Below, one piece after another: positions 47,566 through 57,373 of a stretch of 64,000 bases of DNA. The DNA is from Aquiflexum lacus (GTDB lineage: Bacteria; Bacteroidota; Bacteroidia; Cytophagales; Cyclobacteriaceae): assembly GCF_015476655.1 (NCBI RefSeq), contig NZ_JABFHF010000004.1:215241-279240 (forward strand). Direction: 5' to 3'. The translations under genes were made by a program, and so were the position numbers. The number at the start of each line of letters is the position of its first letter. Position 1 is the stretch's first letter. Under the pieces are notes generated by a model, which had not been told where the DNA came from, searched no databases, and saw nothing but the letters and a program-made list of their open reading frames with translations.

Positions 47566-48672
47566 ATGAAACTATCTTTCCAAAAATTATTCTTTACGTT
47601 GGCCTTCATTTTTGGTCTTTTTGCCGTAATGGTAGTAGCCAAAGGTGTACTCATACCCCTGAGCATGGCACTATTACTCTCATTTATATTATTCCCTGTT
47701 GTTAAAAAATTGGAAGGTTGGGGCCTAAATAAATTGCTTTCTGCCTTCCTATCTATTCTAATGGTATTTTTAATTTTGGGAGGTGGTATCACGCTGTTTT
47801 CTACTCAGGTAATGAATCTTTCTGATGAATTAAGTGATTTTACAGGAAAAATAATGAGTACTTTAACTGAGGCGGTGGTTTTTGTAAATGATAATGTCAA
47901 TTTCATAGGTGACTTAAACAGAGAGGAGTTGGTAGAAAATGGGAAAGAATGGCTGAAAGAATCATCAGGATCATTATTACAAAATACTTTTAGTGGAACT
48001 GCGTCTTTTCTAACCGGGCTGATTACCACTGTAATCTTTACATTCTTATTGCTGATATATCGGGATGGTCTAACCAAAGCTTTCGTATCATTTGGTGATG
48101 AAGAAAACAGAAGCAGAATTCATAAAATGCTCAAAAAAATACAAAGTGTAGGAAAACAATACCTTTCAGGAATGTTTCTATTGATCATAATTTTGGGTTT
48201 TGCCAACAGCATAGGATTGTTGATAATTGGAATTGATAGTCCATTTCTTTTTGGTTTCCTCGCTGCTTTATTATCCATTGTTCCATTTATCGGTACTACA
48301 ATAGGTGCCACTATTCCAGTACTTTATGCTTTTATGTCCTCCGATTCTTTATGGACACCATTAGCGGTTATGCTATTGTTTTGGGGAATTCAAATCATTG
48401 AGAGTAACTTTTTAAATCCCAAAATTGTAGGCAGTAGCTTAAACGTAAATGCTTTGGTGGCGATTTTAAGTTTATTGATCGGATCTTCTGTTTGGGGAAT
48501 TGCGGGGATGGTATTGTTTCTTCCTTTCTCAGCCATACTTAAAGTCATATGCGAAGAGTTTGATCAATTAAAACCCATTGCCATGTTGATCAGTGATGAT
48601 ATCTCCGGCGATAAAAAAAAGGAGGATAAAACTTCTAAATGGATTGAAAAAATAAAAGGATGGTTCAAGTAA
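47566..48672 (+). CDS. AI-2E family transporter (PF01594 membrane protein)
   Basis: A 368-residue permease-like protein with about eight transmembrane helices: an N-terminal group (residues ~8-90), a soluble segment (~90-145) and a C-terminal group. The family signature region SIVPFIGTTIGATIPVLYA and the IQIIESNFLNPKIVGSSLNVNALVAI motif are clear. The name derives from E. coli TqsA; many members transport something else or are antiporters, so the substrate is unknown. Monocistronic. Confidence 0.9.
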   Translation: MKLSFQKLFFTLAFIFGLFAVMVVAKGVLIPLSMALLLSFILFPVVKKLEGWGLNKLLSAFLSILMVFLILGGGITLFSTQVMNLSDELSDFTGKIMSTLTEAVVFVNDNVNFIGDLNREELVENGKEWLKESSGSLLQNTFSGTASFLTGLITTVIFTFLLLIYRDGLTKAFVSFGDEENRSRIHKMLKKIQSVGKQYLSGMFLLIIILGFANSIGLLIIGIDSPFLFGFLAALLSIVPFIGTTIGATIPVLYAFMSSDSLWTPLAVMLLFWGIQIIESNFLNPKIVGSSLNVNALVAILSLLIGSSVWGIAGMVLFLPFSAILKVICEEFDQLKPIAMLISDDISGDKKKEDKTSKWIEKIKGWFK

Positions 48673-48740
48673 TGGCATCCTTTAAATATTCTTTATTTTG
48701 CCAGACTGCTTCACAATTATACTTTATATTTCAAGGGCTT

Positions 48741-49802
48741 TTAATTCTTAGTTCCTTCCTTTTTTCCATCTTCAATCTTTTCTTCTACTTCCTGATTTTC
48801 TCCTGAGTCTGTTTTTTCCAAATCTTCTGTATTGTCATTTTCGGGTTCATAATTTAAGGCAATCAGAATTGGATAGTGGTCCGAACCTATAGCTTCAAGT
48901 TTCTCGAGAGTCAATAATCCAAATTCTTTGGAGTAGAAAATATGGTCTAGCGGGTACCGAAAAAAAGGTAAAAAAACACTGTATGTATTGAAAAGTCCCC
49001 TTCCTTCTCGAGGGTCTACCAGTTCACTGTATTTTCTAAATAGCTTGGAAGTACTAGACCAACCCACATCATTCAGGTCTCCCGCTACTAGGGTTGGGTT
49101 TTTGGATTCTCTGATTTCTTTACCAATAATGAGCAATTCTGTATCTCTTTCATAGGTGTCCGTCCCAGGTTTTGGTGGTTCGGGATGAACACCAAAAAAA
49201 TCAATTACACTTCCTGATTTCAAGGTTATCTTAGTGAATATTGAAGGTATATCTTCCTTTACCAAAAAATTTATCTTGCTTTCAGTCAATGGAAACTTGG
49301 ATAGCAGCATCATTCCGTATGTATTATCCAGCGGATATTTTATCGTATACCGATAATTTTTCTCAAGCTTAGCAATAGAAGACGCCCACTCTTGATTAGG
49401 TTCATTGATCAAAAGAATATCAGGATCATATTTTACTACAAGTGAGTGAAATCGCTCCTTGTCTTCATTGTCCATGCGCACATTTGCCACCAGAAGAGAT
49501 AGACTGTTTTCTTCACCCTGCATATTACTATCCTTTGCTTGGGTTCTATAAAGGGGAGTATATACAATTACAAATTGTACCTGATATATCAGAGAAGCTA
49601 CTAGAATAAATATTAATGGTAATTTGTATTTCCAATTGAAGTCTACATAAAAATACGTAAGGATCAATGTCAACAAAGTTAAAACAGCAATCTGAATTCT
49701 GGGAAAATCAAATATTCTAATCCACCATTCTGCGGAGTTGATCAAGGGCAATCCCGTGGTAATTATAACCACAGTACATAATATGAGGGTTACTATCCGC
49801 AT
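48741..49802 (-). CDS. Endonuclease/exonuclease/phosphatase family protein with membrane-spanning N-terminus
   Basis: A 353-residue protein. The first ~90 residues carry three transmembrane helices. Residues ~105-320 form an EEP domain: LLVANVRMDNED, ILLINEPNQEW, FFGVHPEPPKP, LVAGDLNDVGWSS (catalytic Asp/Asn) and IGSDHYPI (catalytic Asp-His). A strongly acidic Glu-rich tail ends the protein. The active site would be extracytoplasmic; substrate may be DNA, lipid or inositol phosphates. Downstream of the next gene on the same strand by 23 bases. Confidence 0.88.
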   Translation of the reverse strand: MRIVTLILCTVVIITTGLPLINSAEWWIRIFDFPRIQIAVLTLLTLILTYFYVDFNWKYKLPLIFILVASLIYQVQFVIVYTPLYRTQAKDSNMQGEENSLSLLVANVRMDNEDKERFHSLVVKYDPDILLINEPNQEWASSIAKLEKNYRYTIKYPLDNTYGMMLLSKFPLTESKINFLVKEDIPSIFTKITLKSGSVIDFFGVHPEPPKPGTDTYERDTELLIIGKEIRESKNPTLVAGDLNDVGWSSTSKLFRKYSELVDPREGRGLFNTYSVFLPFFRYPLDHIFYSKEFGLLTLEKLEAIGSDHYPILIALNYEPENDNTEDLEKTDSGENQEVEEKIEDGKKEGTKN

Positions 49803-49825
49803 GAATATTCATTAAACTTTGGTAT

Positions 49826-50860
49826 TTATATGACTTCTCTGCGATCATAATCTACATCTGTTTCATCCACAAAATAGCCATTTCTAATACTATCATCCCT
49901 CAAATTTTTTACTCCCACAAAACCTCCTGCAGCAGCAGCAATTATACCTAGGATTAGCGCAATGGCAAGATACATGGCAGCATCACCAACTGCCTCTGCA
50001 ATGTTTTCAGCTTGTTCATTGACAGTTTCTTTGGCTTCTACCAAGAATGCTTCAAATTCCTCACGTGCGCTTTCAAATTCGACAAAAATATTATCAACAG
50101 TACGATTGGCCTCGCTTTCAGTCATGTCGGTGCGCTCTACCAGGATATTGACCAATGCCTGTTTATCTATGGCTTCAAACGACTGCTCAAACCTGTTTTT
50201 TGTTTTTCTAAAGATACCTTCAACCTTAGCATCTGCTCTTCCAGGTTGTTTAGCCATATCTTTAGCTCCTTCCCTGGCCTCATCGGCTGATTTCTGGGCT
50301 TGTGATTCCAGATATTCCGGATCAAGTTTCTCTTTTCCTGTATCCTCCAATAGTGAATAAAACTCTTTCCTTGCATCAGCCAGCGATATATCCAAGTCTT
50401 CGAACTGATCACTTATAATAGGACCGAGTTGATCCGATACTGCCTGACCCGTACTTGATATCAAGCCCCCAGCCACATTGCCAACGCCAGAAATAATACT
50501 TCCAATAACTGAAGTAAATAGCCAGGCCGAAATCAGCGTATAGAGTGCCCAAGTCATAATTCCATGAATTATCCCGCTTGCATTTGCAAATGAGACACCA
50601 ACACGCGCAGCCACAAAACCACCAACAAAAAGTACTATCAAATTGCTTAGGACCCACCAAATTATTGACCCCGTTCCCAATCCACTTAAAGGGTTACTTT
50701 CCTCAGTAGGTTCAATACTCCACAACCCTATTGCCAATCCTATCAAATTTAATATCAGCATAAGCGATAAGGCAGCAACTGTACCTGCCAAAATTGCCCT
50801 CCACGAAATACCCCTTGGTGGCATTGTGGTGTAAAAATTTAAATTTTCGGTATTTTTCAT
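49826..50860 (-). CDS. Polytopic membrane protein with glycine-rich helices and long amphipathic region, unknown function
   Basis: A 344-residue protein resembling uncharacterised PhnA-like membrane proteins. Helices at ~22-45 (AILAGTVAALSLMLILNLIG), ~66-88, ~98-120 and ~122-140, and a last one at ~295-320 (YLAIALILGIIAAAAGGFVG). Residues 150-290 are soluble and helical (RKEFYSLLEDTGKEKLDPEY; TDMTESEANRTVDNIFVEFE). The function is not known. It probably forms an operon with the EEP-domain gene. Confidence 0.7.
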   Translation of the reverse strand: MKNTENLNFYTTMPPRGISWRAILAGTVAALSLMLILNLIGLAIGLWSIEPTEESNPLSGLGTGSIIWWVLSNLIVLFVGGFVAARVGVSFANASGIIHGIMTWALYTLISAWLFTSVIGSIISGVGNVAGGLISSTGQAVSDQLGPIISDQFEDLDISLADARKEFYSLLEDTGKEKLDPEYLESQAQKSADEAREGAKDMAKQPGRADAKVEGIFRKTKNRFEQSFEAIDKQALVNILVERTDMTESEANRTVDNIFVEFESAREEFEAFLVEAKETVNEQAENIAEAVGDAAMYLAIALILGIIAAAAGGFVGVKNLRDDSIRNGYFVDETDVDYDRREVI

Positions 50861-51244
50861 AATCCTTAGTTTTTATTTATCAGTGCAAAATATTCCTATG
50901 ATTTTACTATTTAAACAACTTTAGAAACCATACCTAGACCCTTATAACCTTTATTTAAATTCAATTATTAGATCAGTTCTAGTATAGAAACCTAATCAAC
51001 TATAAATATCATATAACTAAACTGAAAAAATATTATACATTTCCGTAAAAATATTATACAATATATAGAATCATATATGTGCATGCTTAAATTCGGTCTT
51101 TTACAGAAAAGTATAGGGAATTCGAAGTTCAGCTATCTCCCGAAATGTCCCATAGGACAATTCAAGTGAAGGGGGTTACAAGATTCAGACAAAAATTTAT
51201 AAATTAAGGAAATGATTTTTTTCACTCCACTGCAACTCTAGGGT
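50861..51244. other. Intergenic region, nothing recognised
   Basis: A 384-base AT-rich spacer. It contains TTATACATTT/ATATTATACAAT-type short repeats near 51020-51065 but no gene, tRNA or strong terminator that I can identify. Confidence 0.4.
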
Positions 51245-51829
51245 TTAAAAACCAGCTTTTTCAATCCAAAACAAAACCAAAATTATCAATATGATTGCAG
51301 GCACAACTGCTACCCAATCATTGACCTTTAGAAGGCTAGGGAAAGTAATATCACCAAAAAACCCTTTTTTCAAAATACCGTCCTTGAGAGCAGGGTACAT
51401 GATTGCAAATATCCAAGTACCTAAAACAATACCTGCCACCCCTCCTGTAATCGCATCCAAATATCCATTGCCAACGGCACCGGCAATGGTTCCGGGACAA
51501 TAACCAAGCACAGCAAAACCAACTCCAAAAATCGAAGCACCGAGTACGTTCATTCCCACGGAGCCGCTCTTAATTGAAAGCTTGACCCAACCCATGGATT
51601 TCATTGTGTAGACACCAATCATCCCGGAAGCTGCTGCCGATAGCATGATTTTTAGCACAGTATAATCTATCAGTAACAATTGCCCTAAAATAACGTCATA
51701 TTTGGTTGCACCGCCTTTGTGCAGCAGAAAACCGAACACAATACCAAAACCTAAGCCATAAAATAAATTTCTTTTGTCTTCCGATTCTACGGTATTTTTT
51801 GTTGTAACCTCTTTTTCTGATTCTTTCAT
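51245..51829 (-). CDS. Half-size YeeE/YedE (sulfur transport) protein, partner B (DUF6691-like)
   Basis: A 194-residue membrane protein with about five helices, start at 51829 (MKESEKEVTTKN) to avoid overlap with the next gene. LLHKGGATKYDVILGQL and GVGFAVLGYCPGTIAGAVGNG, with a conserved Cys in the membrane, are typical of the second half of YeeE/YedE thiosulfate carriers. The first half is encoded by the immediately upstream gene, so the two presumably form one channel. Part of the four-gene sulfur cluster 55627-51245. Confidence 0.85.
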   Translation of the reverse strand: MKESEKEVTTKNTVESEDKRNLFYGLGFGIVFGFLLHKGGATKYDVILGQLLLIDYTVLKIMLSAAASGMIGVYTMKSMGWVKLSIKSGSVGMNVLGASIFGVGFAVLGYCPGTIAGAVGNGYLDAITGGVAGIVLGTWIFAIMYPALKDGILKKGFFGDITFPSLLKVNDWVAVVPAIILIILVLFWIEKAGF

Positions 51830-51842
51830 AACCTGTGCTGAT

Positions 51843-52376
51843 TTAAGCAATGACAAAATAAATAACATGAGCAGCTATAATTCCTCCCACAAAAAAGAAG
51901 ATGGCTGAAATCCAACTTGATACGGCGAGTTGCAGGGTGCCGCTGATGCCATGCCCACTTGTACAACCTCCGGCAAAACGGGCACCAAAGCCCAGAATGA
52001 TGCCTCCTAACACGGCCACGATCACACGCAAAAAGGCGCTATCGCCAAAAGCTGATGCCCATAAGGATGGCACCCATACACCTACTTTGAAATCTCCGGA
52101 GAGTATAGCCGAAATAAACGAACCGATAACAACTCCAATGACCAGCATCCATTGCCAATTTATCATAAGTTTGATCTTTTCGTAATAGGGTCTTTGTTTG
52201 GCTTTTTTACCCATCATCATTTCCTCTATCATTCCCCCGGCTCGGGCAAAGGTGGTGGAAGTGGCAATGGGTTTACCTGATATCAAAAAACTCAACCAGC
52301 TTAAAATCCCAATCCCTATGCCAACAGCATAGGGTGACCAGATAACGTCTGTAAATACTGAAGTAATTGTTTCCAT
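51843..52376 (-). CDS. Half-size YeeE/YedE (sulfur transport) protein, partner A
   Basis: A 177-residue membrane protein with 4-5 helices, start at 52376 (METITSVFTDVIWSPYAVGIG), between the SLC13 gene and partner B. The signature GFGARFAGGCTSGHGISGTLQLA contains the conserved Cys of the YeeE/YedE thiosulfate uptake family. With partner B it makes a split version of the ~350-residue carrier. Gaps of 13-24 bases to both neighbours indicate one operon. Confidence 0.87.
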   Translation of the reverse strand: METITSVFTDVIWSPYAVGIGIGILSWLSFLISGKPIATSTTFARAGGMIEEMMMGKKAKQRPYYEKIKLMINWQWMLVIGVVIGSFISAILSGDFKVGVWVPSLWASAFGDSAFLRVIVAVLGGIILGFGARFAGGCTSGHGISGTLQLAVSSWISAIFFFVGGIIAAHVIYFVIA

Positions 52377-52399
52377 AATTGAACGGTTTAGTTTTTTTA

Positions 52400-54190
52400 T
52401 CAAATGATAAAGAAATAAAATATTGAAACTGTAATGGCAAGAAAAAGAATGGTCATTCCACTCCCAGCCTTCATATAGTCGGCATTGCGATAACCTCCTG
52501 GAGACATCAGGAAGGCATTAACTTGGTGGGTTGGCAAAATGAATGAGTTTGCCGCACAGACAGCTGCCATCAGCACAAGTGGACGTGGGTCAATGTCTGC
52601 AATATCTGCCATTCCAATGACCAATGGTGCCAACACAACAATTGCCCCCACATTGGACATGAAGAGTGAAAAAACGGTAGACAACACCCCAACCATCAAC
52701 ACGAAGTAAATAGGATCCAAATCAATGACAACGCTCATTATGGATTCGGCCAGGAACATGGCTGTACCTGTTTTTTGCATGGCCACACCCAATGGTATTA
52801 ATCCAGCCAGCAAAAAGACAACTTTCCATTCTATAGCATCATAAGCCTCAGAGATACTCAGCACACGGGTAAAAACCATGCAAAGAGCACCGGTTAAAAA
52901 TGCCATCGAAATGGGGAATCCAACTATTGCCAAAGTAATGGCTAATACGAAGCAGGCTATTGCCGGCAAGGTTTTGGATTTATCCTTTTTATCCACTTCA
53001 AAGGACGTGAGGACAACAAAATCAGCGCTGTCTTTCAAACTCTTAATTTCGATCCATCTTCCGTAAACGATCAAGGTGTCACCGGAAATAATTTCCACAT
53101 CAGAAAAATTATCCGCAACTCTTTCACCTTTATTGAACAGGATGATGGGCTCCACTGCATATCGCTTCCTTAAAGAAAACTCCCTGATACTTTTACCGGC
53201 AAGTTCAGAGCCGGGTGGAATAATTACTTCGGCAAAACCACTTCCATCAGCATCAATATCTTCAGAAAAGAATTCAGAAGAAGCAACGTTGTTGAGGTGA
53301 AAGTCTTTAGAAAAGTGCTCAATGTTTTCTGTTGAACCCAAAAGTGCCAGGGTTTGACCTTCCTCAAACTTGGATTCCCGCCAAGGTGCATAAACCACAT
53401 CTTTCTCCTTTCCAATTCCTATCAGATTCAGGTGGTAGCTATTCCACAATTGCGCCTCTTCAGGTGTTTTACCAACCAATGAGCTCTTTTCGTTGATAGA
53501 GAGCAACTTTATATTATGCGGTAAATTAAGCTTTTCAACGAGCTCTTCTTGCTCTGATTTTTCTTCTTCCCCACTTTCTTTTTGGGGCAAAACTTTATTT
53601 CCAAACAGTAAGAAGTACCCTATACCAGCTAGCAATAGGATACTGCCAATAGGAGTGACACTAAATAAGTGGTAGGCCTCAAGCCCTTCATTTTTCAACA
53701 GGTCATTGACCAGAATAAGCGGCCCCGACCCAACCATGGTAAGTGTTCCCCCTAAAATGGCTGCAAAACCAATAGGCATAATGAGCGATGACGGAGGAAT
53801 ATTTGTTCTTCGAGAGACTTGTAAAATGCCCGGTAGAAAAAGAGCAGCAGCACCGATGTTCTGGATTAAACCAGATAGCACCCCCACTGAAATGGAGAGC
53901 AAGCCTATCAAATTTCGTTTGTGGTTACCGGCTTTGCTGATGATAAATTTTGAGAATTCATCCATTATCCCCGTTCTTGAAATCCCATTTCCCAATATCA
54001 TCACACTAAGCATGGCTATCACCGCATTACTGGAAAAACCAGAAAACATCTCCTCATTATCCAATAAACCCGTCCAACCAAGCGACAGCATACAGGCAAT
54101 TGCAACAATATCTATGCGGACCAGGTCCAGTACCAGCATAATTACTGTCAGTCCTAGAATTACCAAGGCTATGATTATTTCAGATTCCAT
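52400..54190 (-). CDS. SLC13 family permease with two RCK_C (TrkA_C) domains
   Basis: A 596-residue divalent-anion:Na+ symporter family protein. N-terminal helices include MLSLGWTGLLDNEEMFSGFSS and SGLIQNIGAAALFLPG. Two RCK_C domains lie at ~205-300 and ~310-395 (SLVGKTPEEAQLWNS; PPGSELAGKSIREFSLRKRY). The second membrane half has PLGVAMQKTGTA, FSLFMSNVGAIVVLAPL and a final FILPTHQVNAFLMSPGGY signature. With split YeeE/YedE and an MBL-rhodanese gene alongside, sulfate or another sulfur oxyanion is a likely substrate (inference). Confidence 0.9.
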   Translation of the reverse strand: MESEIIIALVILGLTVIMLVLDLVRIDIVAIACMLSLGWTGLLDNEEMFSGFSSNAVIAMLSVMILGNGISRTGIMDEFSKFIISKAGNHKRNLIGLLSISVGVLSGLIQNIGAAALFLPGILQVSRRTNIPPSSLIMPIGFAAILGGTLTMVGSGPLILVNDLLKNEGLEAYHLFSVTPIGSILLLAGIGYFLLFGNKVLPQKESGEEEKSEQEELVEKLNLPHNIKLLSINEKSSLVGKTPEEAQLWNSYHLNLIGIGKEKDVVYAPWRESKFEEGQTLALLGSTENIEHFSKDFHLNNVASSEFFSEDIDADGSGFAEVIIPPGSELAGKSIREFSLRKRYAVEPIILFNKGERVADNFSDVEIISGDTLIVYGRWIEIKSLKDSADFVVLTSFEVDKKDKSKTLPAIACFVLAITLAIVGFPISMAFLTGALCMVFTRVLSISEAYDAIEWKVVFLLAGLIPLGVAMQKTGTAMFLAESIMSVVIDLDPIYFVLMVGVLSTVFSLFMSNVGAIVVLAPLVIGMADIADIDPRPLVLMAAVCAANSFILPTHQVNAFLMSPGGYRNADYMKAGSGMTILFLAITVSIFYFFII

Positions 54191-54241
54191 TTTTGTGATT
54201 GAAAATTATCGGCTTTTACTTAGGGTCATTTTAGGAGGTGT

Positions 54242-55627
54242 TTAATCTTCTTGTCTCCATTCCGACCATCCTCCACTATAGTTTGATATGTTGTCAAAAC
54301 CATTGGCAACAAGCAATGAATACGCGACTGCTGATCGATTTCCGCTATTACAATAAATTATAGCCTCTCTGTTTTTGTCTACTTTCTCAAAATTTTCATC
54401 AAGTGTTCCTATATATAGGTTTATGGCTCCTTCAATATGCCCCTCTTTATATTCTGCCTGTCTTCTGATATCAATTAGCTGCACATCCCCATCTGAAATT
54501 TTATCTTCTACCAACTTTTTCTCCAAAGGTTGATAAGACATTAGTTTCCCATTCTCAAAATCTGCAAGTTGGTCGGGGGTGATGTAGCCATGTATTTTGT
54601 CCATTCCTATCCGCATCAATTTCCTGGTCAGGTCTTCAATTTCATCGGATGAGGCAATCAGCACAAAATCCTCTTCGTAACTCAAGAACCAACCCATCCA
54701 AGTTGAAAAGGAGTTGTCGTTGGGGATATTTAAGGTCCCTTTCAAAAAACTATCGGCAAATTGTTGCTTAGGTCGAGCGTCAATCAGTTTTAGTTCCTTC
54801 TTTTTAGCGGCTTTGTATTCCGCCTGATCTAAGTTTTTGATTTCCGGTACTTCAGTAAGGAGCTTTCTATCCTCCTTATTGAGTTTTTTCATCATGGAAA
54901 AGTACCTTGGAGGTTCAGGTTGGTCTTCCAACAATTCTTTGGTGAATGCCGCTTTGTCATCCAATAATTTCAGTGCCCAATTCCTTATTTTTTCATAGCC
55001 AATGGTGGACATGTTCACAGCCCCCAGAGATTTGCCGCATGCGGAGCCCGCACCATGACCGGGCCATAATAAAATGTAGTCTTCCATCTTTGCAAAATCC
55101 TGCAAAGAATCAAAAAGGTCATGCGCTCCTTTTTCTTGGGTATCTTTCATACCTGCTGCCTGCTCTAACAAGTCTGGCCTTCCCACATCGCCTACAAATA
55201 CAAAATCCCCTGAAAATAACATGGTAGGTTTATCAGTAGCAGGATGATCGGTCAACAAAAAACTCAAATGTTCAGGCGTATGCCCGGGGGTAAAGATCGC
55301 TTCAAGTGAAACTTTACCTAATTTAATAATATCACCATGTTTTACTTTGTTGTGTGGAAACTCATATTTCCAATCTTCACCTCCTTCATCTGAAAGATAA
55401 AGTTCGCCACCAGAAAGCTCGGCCAATTCCCGTGAGCCACAGAGAAAATCTGCATGAATATGCGTTTCCAAGATGTGGGTAATTTTAAAATCATTTTCTT
55501 TGGCGATTTTTAAATAGGTGTCTACATCCCTTTTAGGATCAATGACTGCTGCTATTCCGCCTTTTTGGCAGCCAATAAAATAACTCGCCTGGGCCAAACT
55601 TTTGTCATATACTAATTCGAAATACAT
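54242..55627 (-). CDS. MBL-fold hydrolase with two rhodanese domains (persulfide dioxygenase-like)
   Basis: A 461-residue fusion. The MBL part (residues ~1-245) has LETHIHADFLCGSREL, TPGHTPEHLS, FSGDFVFVGDVGRPDL and GHGAGSACG, related to ETHE1-type persulfide dioxygenases. The HxHxDH metal motif reads HIHADF, with Phe in place of the last His, seen in this subgroup. Rhodanese domain 1 (~275-350) lacks a catalytic Cys (LIASSDE); domain 2 (~370-461) has it, in IIYCNSGNRSAVAYSLL. It would oxidise or transfer sulfane sulfur. First gene of the sulfur cluster. Confidence 0.9.
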   Translation of the reverse strand: MYFELVYDKSLAQASYFIGCQKGGIAAVIDPKRDVDTYLKIAKENDFKITHILETHIHADFLCGSRELAELSGGELYLSDEGGEDWKYEFPHNKVKHGDIIKLGKVSLEAIFTPGHTPEHLSFLLTDHPATDKPTMLFSGDFVFVGDVGRPDLLEQAAGMKDTQEKGAHDLFDSLQDFAKMEDYILLWPGHGAGSACGKSLGAVNMSTIGYEKIRNWALKLLDDKAAFTKELLEDQPEPPRYFSMMKKLNKEDRKLLTEVPEIKNLDQAEYKAAKKKELKLIDARPKQQFADSFLKGTLNIPNDNSFSTWMGWFLSYEEDFVLIASSDEIEDLTRKLMRIGMDKIHGYITPDQLADFENGKLMSYQPLEKKLVEDKISDGDVQLIDIRRQAEYKEGHIEGAINLYIGTLDENFEKVDKNREAIIYCNSGNRSAVAYSLLVANGFDNISNYSGGWSEWRQED

Positions 55628-55957
55628 ATGTTATTGATTTTGGTTTCTGACTATTATTGTACTACATCTTACCAATGCACTTACAACATCTTTTACATTT
55701 TATTATACCAAGCATCTAGGCCAAACAAAATGCTGTTGTTTATCAGGTATGCAATGTTTCTATCAAATCTGGTCTAGATCAGATTGAATATTCTGAATGT
55801 AAAAGCCTTTTTCCCTTGCTTTAAATAGAATTGGTTGTAAGCAAAAGAAGAGAAAGACTCCAAAATACTGCCTCTTGCTGTTTAATTCTTTATACAATAA
55901 AAAATAGGAATTGTATCATTCACACAATTTTTAAAACAGGATAGTGTTTTGGTGTCG
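55628..55957. other. Intergenic region, nothing recognised
   Basis: A 330-base spacer upstream of the sulfur cluster. No gene or clear hairpin seen. It should hold the promoter of the MBL-rhodanese operon. Confidence 0.4.
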
Positions 55958-57259
55958 CTATTCACTTTCTTTCCAATGCAAAAACCATTTTTCGCCGGCA
56001 AATACCAAGATAACACCTATGCCGGAAACAAGCACAACAAGAATATCAGAATTGGCCTTGATCCATAAAAAAGCAATTAAAACAACCAAATCAAGAAATA
56101 ATGCTGTAATCAGAATTGCTCCATTGGCTTTTACATCTTTTCTCAAATGCTTAAAAACACCCCAATGAATGATCATATCCATCACCAAGTAAAAAATTGC
56201 TCCTATAGATGCAATACGTGATAAGTCAAAGAAAATGGTCAAGGTGATGGCGATGACTACAATATACACCAACATGTGTTTTTGAACGCTCCCTGACATT
56301 CCTAAGTGGCTATGCGGTATAAGTTCCATGTCAGTCAGCATGGCGGTCATTCGGGATACGGCAAAAATACTGGCAATAATTCCTGAAATGGTAGCTATAA
56401 TAGCAATTCCCACCGTGAAGTAAAGCCCATAATCTCCAAATGCAGGTCTTGCTGCTTCTGCCAAGGAATAATCTTTGGCCTTGATTATTTCCGGAATTGA
56501 AAGACTACTATTGACAGCAATAGCGACTAAAAAATATACCACAGTACAAATGATTAAAGAAATAATGATTGCCCTGCCGACGTTTTTGTGCGGGTTGGTT
56601 ATTTCTTCTCCACTGTTTGTGATGGTTGTAAATCCCTTATATGCCAAAATAGAAAGGGCACAGGCACCGATATAACTTGTAAAGGGATACTCATTTGAAT
56701 CCGTTGTGTCAGGCCATAAATCAGCAAATTCAAATTGAGCTGCCCATAATCCGCCAACTGCAAACACTATAATCCCGGCAATTTTAATGAAAGACGTAAA
56801 TTGGGAGGCTTTCCCAATAACTTTATTTCCTGATAAATTAATCAAGTAAGCAACTATCAATAAAGCAACCCCTAAAGCCGGTACCCACAGGGAGTTATTT
56901 TCCAAATCAAAAAGCTGTAAGGTATAAGAACCAAATGTTCTTGCCACCAAGCTTTCATTGATAATCATGGATAATGCCATCAAAACAGAAGCCGTTGCTG
57001 TGATCGTCGTTTTACCGTAGGCTTTCATTAAAATCATTGCGATTCCTCCTGCTGAAGGGTAGGCATTTGAAACTTTAATGTATGAGTAGGCACTGAAGCT
57101 TGAGATTATGGCCCCAACGATAAAAATGTAAGGGAACCATGTGCCGGACAATTCGGCTACCTGACCCAAGAGTGCAAAAATTCCCGCTCCGATCATAACT
57201 CCGGTACCAAGGGCAACCGTGCCTTTGAGCGTCAAGCTATTTTCTTTATACTGTTTCAC
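55958..57259 (-). CDS. APC family amino acid permease
   Basis: A 433-residue transporter with 12 predicted helices. The N-terminal signature is GTVALGTGVMIGAGIFALLGQVAEL, the unwound-helix substrate site of amino acid-polyamine-organocation carriers. Further motifs are AYPSAGGIAMILMKAYG and FTTITNSGEEITNPHKNVGRAI. The substrate amino acid is not evident. Separated from the sulfur cluster by 330 bases; no other amino acid metabolism gene adjoins it. Confidence 0.92.
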   Translation of the reverse strand: MKQYKENSLTLKGTVALGTGVMIGAGIFALLGQVAELSGTWFPYIFIVGAIISSFSAYSYIKVSNAYPSAGGIAMILMKAYGKTTITATASVLMALSMIINESLVARTFGSYTLQLFDLENNSLWVPALGVALLIVAYLINLSGNKVIGKASQFTSFIKIAGIIVFAVGGLWAAQFEFADLWPDTTDSNEYPFTSYIGACALSILAYKGFTTITNSGEEITNPHKNVGRAIIISLIICTVVYFLVAIAVNSSLSIPEIIKAKDYSLAEAARPAFGDYGLYFTVGIAIIATISGIIASIFAVSRMTAMLTDMELIPHSHLGMSGSVQKHMLVYIVVIAITLTIFFDLSRIASIGAIFYLVMDMIIHWGVFKHLRKDVKANGAILITALFLDLVVLIAFLWIKANSDILVVLVSGIGVILVFAGEKWFLHWKESE

Positions 57260-57373
57260 TTTTCTTCGCTGTTTTATTGATTCTTCGTTTTCTTAATTAG
57301 GAGTATATATATCAAACAACATTTAATATACCCCAATTTTGGTTAAATCGCTTCTCAAGCCATCAATACTTGC

